A stretch of DNA of 6,057 nucleotides from JASFRS01 sp050114795 (GTDB lineage Bacteria; Pseudomonadota; Alphaproteobacteria; Sphingomonadales; CAKZYD01). Where the stretch lies: assembly GCA_050114795.1 (NCBI GenBank), contig JASFRS010000152.1, positions 1-6,057 of the forward strand, given 5' to 3'. Of the stretch, positions 4,726-6,057 are shown in pieces; the stretch's first letter is position 1, and the number at the start of each line of letters is the position of its first letter. Under the pieces are notes generated by a model. The model was not told where the DNA came from. It saw only the letters and a program-made list of their open reading frames with translations, and made no database searches. The position numbers and the translations under genes were made by a program.

Positions 4726-5987
4726 ATGATATGGCCCCCCGTTCAAATATCTCCCTTAGGGAGAATTATGCCCGTGTACGCGCGCAGACTGTGGATTTGT
4801 GCCAAAATCTAAGTGATGCGGATATGACTGTGCAGTCTATGACGGATGCCAGTCCGGCGAAGTGGCATTTGGCGCACACAACCTGGTTTTTTGAAACTTT
4901 TGTTCTCGCTCCAAACAGGGCTGATTATAAGGCTTTCAATGAGGACTATAATTTCCTCTTCAACAGCTATTATGAAACCGTGGGCAAACGCCATGCCCGG
5001 CCTATGCGCGGTATGATTACGCGACCCAGCCGGGAAGAGGTTTTGGATTATCGTGCTCATGTCGACAGCGCTATGGATGGCTTCCTGGCAGGCGATATTG
5101 GCGAAGAATTAAGCGCTTTGGTGACATTGGGTCTCAATCATGAAGAGCAACATCAGGAATTGTTGCTGACTGACATCCTGCACCTCTTTGCGCAAAACCC
5201 GATAAATCCGTCTTTTGTTGTCAAGCCGCAACCTGTGCAGCAGTCAAACACGACTGAAATGGGCTTTGTGGAATTTGAAGGCGGTATTCAACTTATCGGT
5301 CATGAGGGCAATGACTTTGCCTATGATTGCGAAGGTCCGCGTCATGAAGTTTTGCTGCACCCCTATCGTATCGCCGACCGGCTGGTGACCAATGGGGAGT
5401 GGCTGGAGTTTATGACAGATGGTGGCTATCGCGACCCCTTGCTCTGGCTGTCTGATGGTTGGGCGCAGGTCGTTGCCAATGAATGGGATGCGCCGCTTTA
5501 TTGGCGGCAAAGGGATGATGAATGGCACGCCATGAGTTTGCATGGTGAGACTGAGATAGATAAAGCAGCCCCTGTCACCCATATAAGCTATTATGAAGCG
5601 GATGCTTATGCGCGCTGGGCAGGCAAGCGCCTGGCTAATGAAGCGGAATGGGAAGTGGCTGCTCAATCTCAAGTCATGGATGGGAATTTTATGTGTGGCT
5701 CCTCACCGCTGCGCCCGCAACCCGCGCAAGCGCCTAATGGCGGATTGCGTCAGATGTTTGGTGATTGCTGGGAGTGGACGGCCAGTGCATTTTTGCCATT
5801 TCCCAAGTTCAAACCGGCGGAAGGCGCGGTTGGTGAATATAATGGCAAGTTCATGTCCGGCCAGTTTGTTTTGCGTGGTGGGTCTTGCGCAACGCCGCTT
5901 GGCCACATAAGAGCTACCTACAGAAATTTCTTTTACCCCCAACAGCGCTGGCAATTCACCGGCGTACGCCTGGCAGAGGATGTATAA
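4722..5987 (+). CDS. egtB: EgtB, iron-dependent ergothioneine sulfoxide synthase
   Basis: A 421-residue protein with the two-part EgtB layout. The N-terminal DinB-like helical domain (about 10-165) carries the three iron ligands: His52 in WHLAHTTWFFE, and His140 and His144 in NHEEQHQELLL. The C-terminal formylglycine-generating-enzyme-like domain (about 180-421) contains GNDFAYDCEGPRHEV (196-210), VTNGEWLEFM (222-231), KRLANEAEWEVAA (302-314), GDCWEWTASAF (347-357), FVLRGGSCATP (382-392) and a final RNFFYPQQRWQFTGVRLAED (401-420). EgtB uses O2 to join the thiol of cysteine or γ-glutamylcysteine to C2 of trimethylhistidine (hercynine), giving the sulfoxide later cleaved to ergothioneine. Which thiol this enzyme prefers cannot be read off safely. 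Length and motifs are complete. ATG 4722 overlaps the DUF427 stop; Met4 is a nearby alternative start. The stop overlaps the next ATG by 1 nt. Confidence 0.96.
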   Translation: MNDMAPRSNISLRENYARVRAQTVDLCQNLSDADMTVQSMTDASPAKWHLAHTTWFFETFVLAPNRADYKAFNEDYNFLFNSYYETVGKRHARPMRGMITRPSREEVLDYRAHVDSAMDGFLAGDIGEELSALVTLGLNHEEQHQELLLTDILHLFAQNPINPSFVVKPQPVQQSNTTEMGFVEFEGGIQLIGHEGNDFAYDCEGPRHEVLLHPYRIADRLVTNGEWLEFMTDGGYRDPLLWLSDGWAQVVANEWDAPLYWRQRDDEWHAMSLHGETEIDKAAPVTHISYYEADAYARWAGKRLANEAEWEVAAQSQVMDGNFMCGSSPLRPQPAQAPNGGLRQMFGDCWEWTASAFLPFPKFKPAEGAVGEYNGKFMSGQFVLRGGSCATPLGHIRATYRNFFYPQQRWQFTGVRLAEDV

Positions 5988-6057
5988 TGAGTGAAGCTTT
6001 GGCGATGGCCACCCATTTAGACGACCTGGACGATGATTTTGCACAGGCCGTCATCAC
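5987..6057 (+). CDS. egtD: Start of probable egtD, histidine N-α-methyltransferase (cut by window edge)
   Basis: ATG 5987 shares its A with the egtB stop (TAATG), a coupled start. Only 23 codons are visible: MSEALAMATHLDDLDDDFAQ then AVI. No catalytic motif is reached, but EgtD proteins commonly start with a short acidic leader and a segment like FAxDVLxGL, and egtD usually directly follows egtB in proteobacteria. EgtD trimethylates histidine with S-adenosylmethionine to hercynine, the EgtB substrate. The call therefore rests mainly on context. Confidence 0.75.
   Translation, partial: MSEALAMATHLDDLDDDFAQAVI

Noticed and set aside
5244..5672. 142-codon open frame opposite egtB
   Set aside because: It lies wholly inside a clearly coding gene, shows no recognisable motif, and is explained as a shadow of the egtB codons.
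5703..6044. 113-codon open frame opposite egtB and the probable egtD start
   Set aside because: It spans the junction of two coupled genes on the other strand and has no recognisable domain.

Overview
This window comes from an alphaproteobacterium of moderate GC content. CpdR is a cell-cycle adaptor typical of that class. Next to an N-formylglutamate amidohydrolase-family gene lies a small RNA gene with the hallmarks of the alphaproteobacterial αr8 (MmgR/suhB) family. The metallophosphoesterase/glycosyltransferase pair is also of an alphaproteobacterial type. The genus cannot be read from the sequence. All genes look chromosomal and intact, apart from the two cut by the window edges. No mobile element, CRISPR array, tRNA or rRNA was seen.

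Left part (1-2734): a minus-strand pair of a COG2908 metallophosphoesterase and a family-4 glycosyltransferase, joined by an ATGA stop/start overlap. Diverging from it is a diacylglycerol kinase-family lipid kinase. The pair resembles PlcP-Agt, the phosphate-starvation lipid-remodelling module in which phospholipid is cut to diacylglycerol and then glycosylated. With the kinase, the three enzymes could form a diacylglycerol cycle: release, glycosylation, re-phosphorylation. That link is inference. The phosphatase is also similar to LpxH, so a lipid A role is the alternative.

Middle (2735-4236): a small RNA gene of about 90 nt with its own promoter-like sequence, an anti-Shine-Dalgarno 10-mer and a strong intrinsic terminator. 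It sits tail-to-tail against the N-formylglutamate amidohydrolase-family gene, whose stop codon lies inside the terminator's T-run. Divergent from that gene is cpdR, the response regulator that primes ClpXP for cell-cycle proteolysis.

Right part (4237-6057): an operon of a DUF427 protein, the ergothioneine sulfoxide synthase EgtB and the start of a gene that should be egtD, the histidine methyltransferase. The genes overlap by 4 and 1 nt. This operon should make the thiol antioxidant ergothioneine; the role of the DUF427 protein is unknown.

Two genes (lipid kinase and DUF427) are best started at TTG codons, each placed just after a good ribosome binding site.
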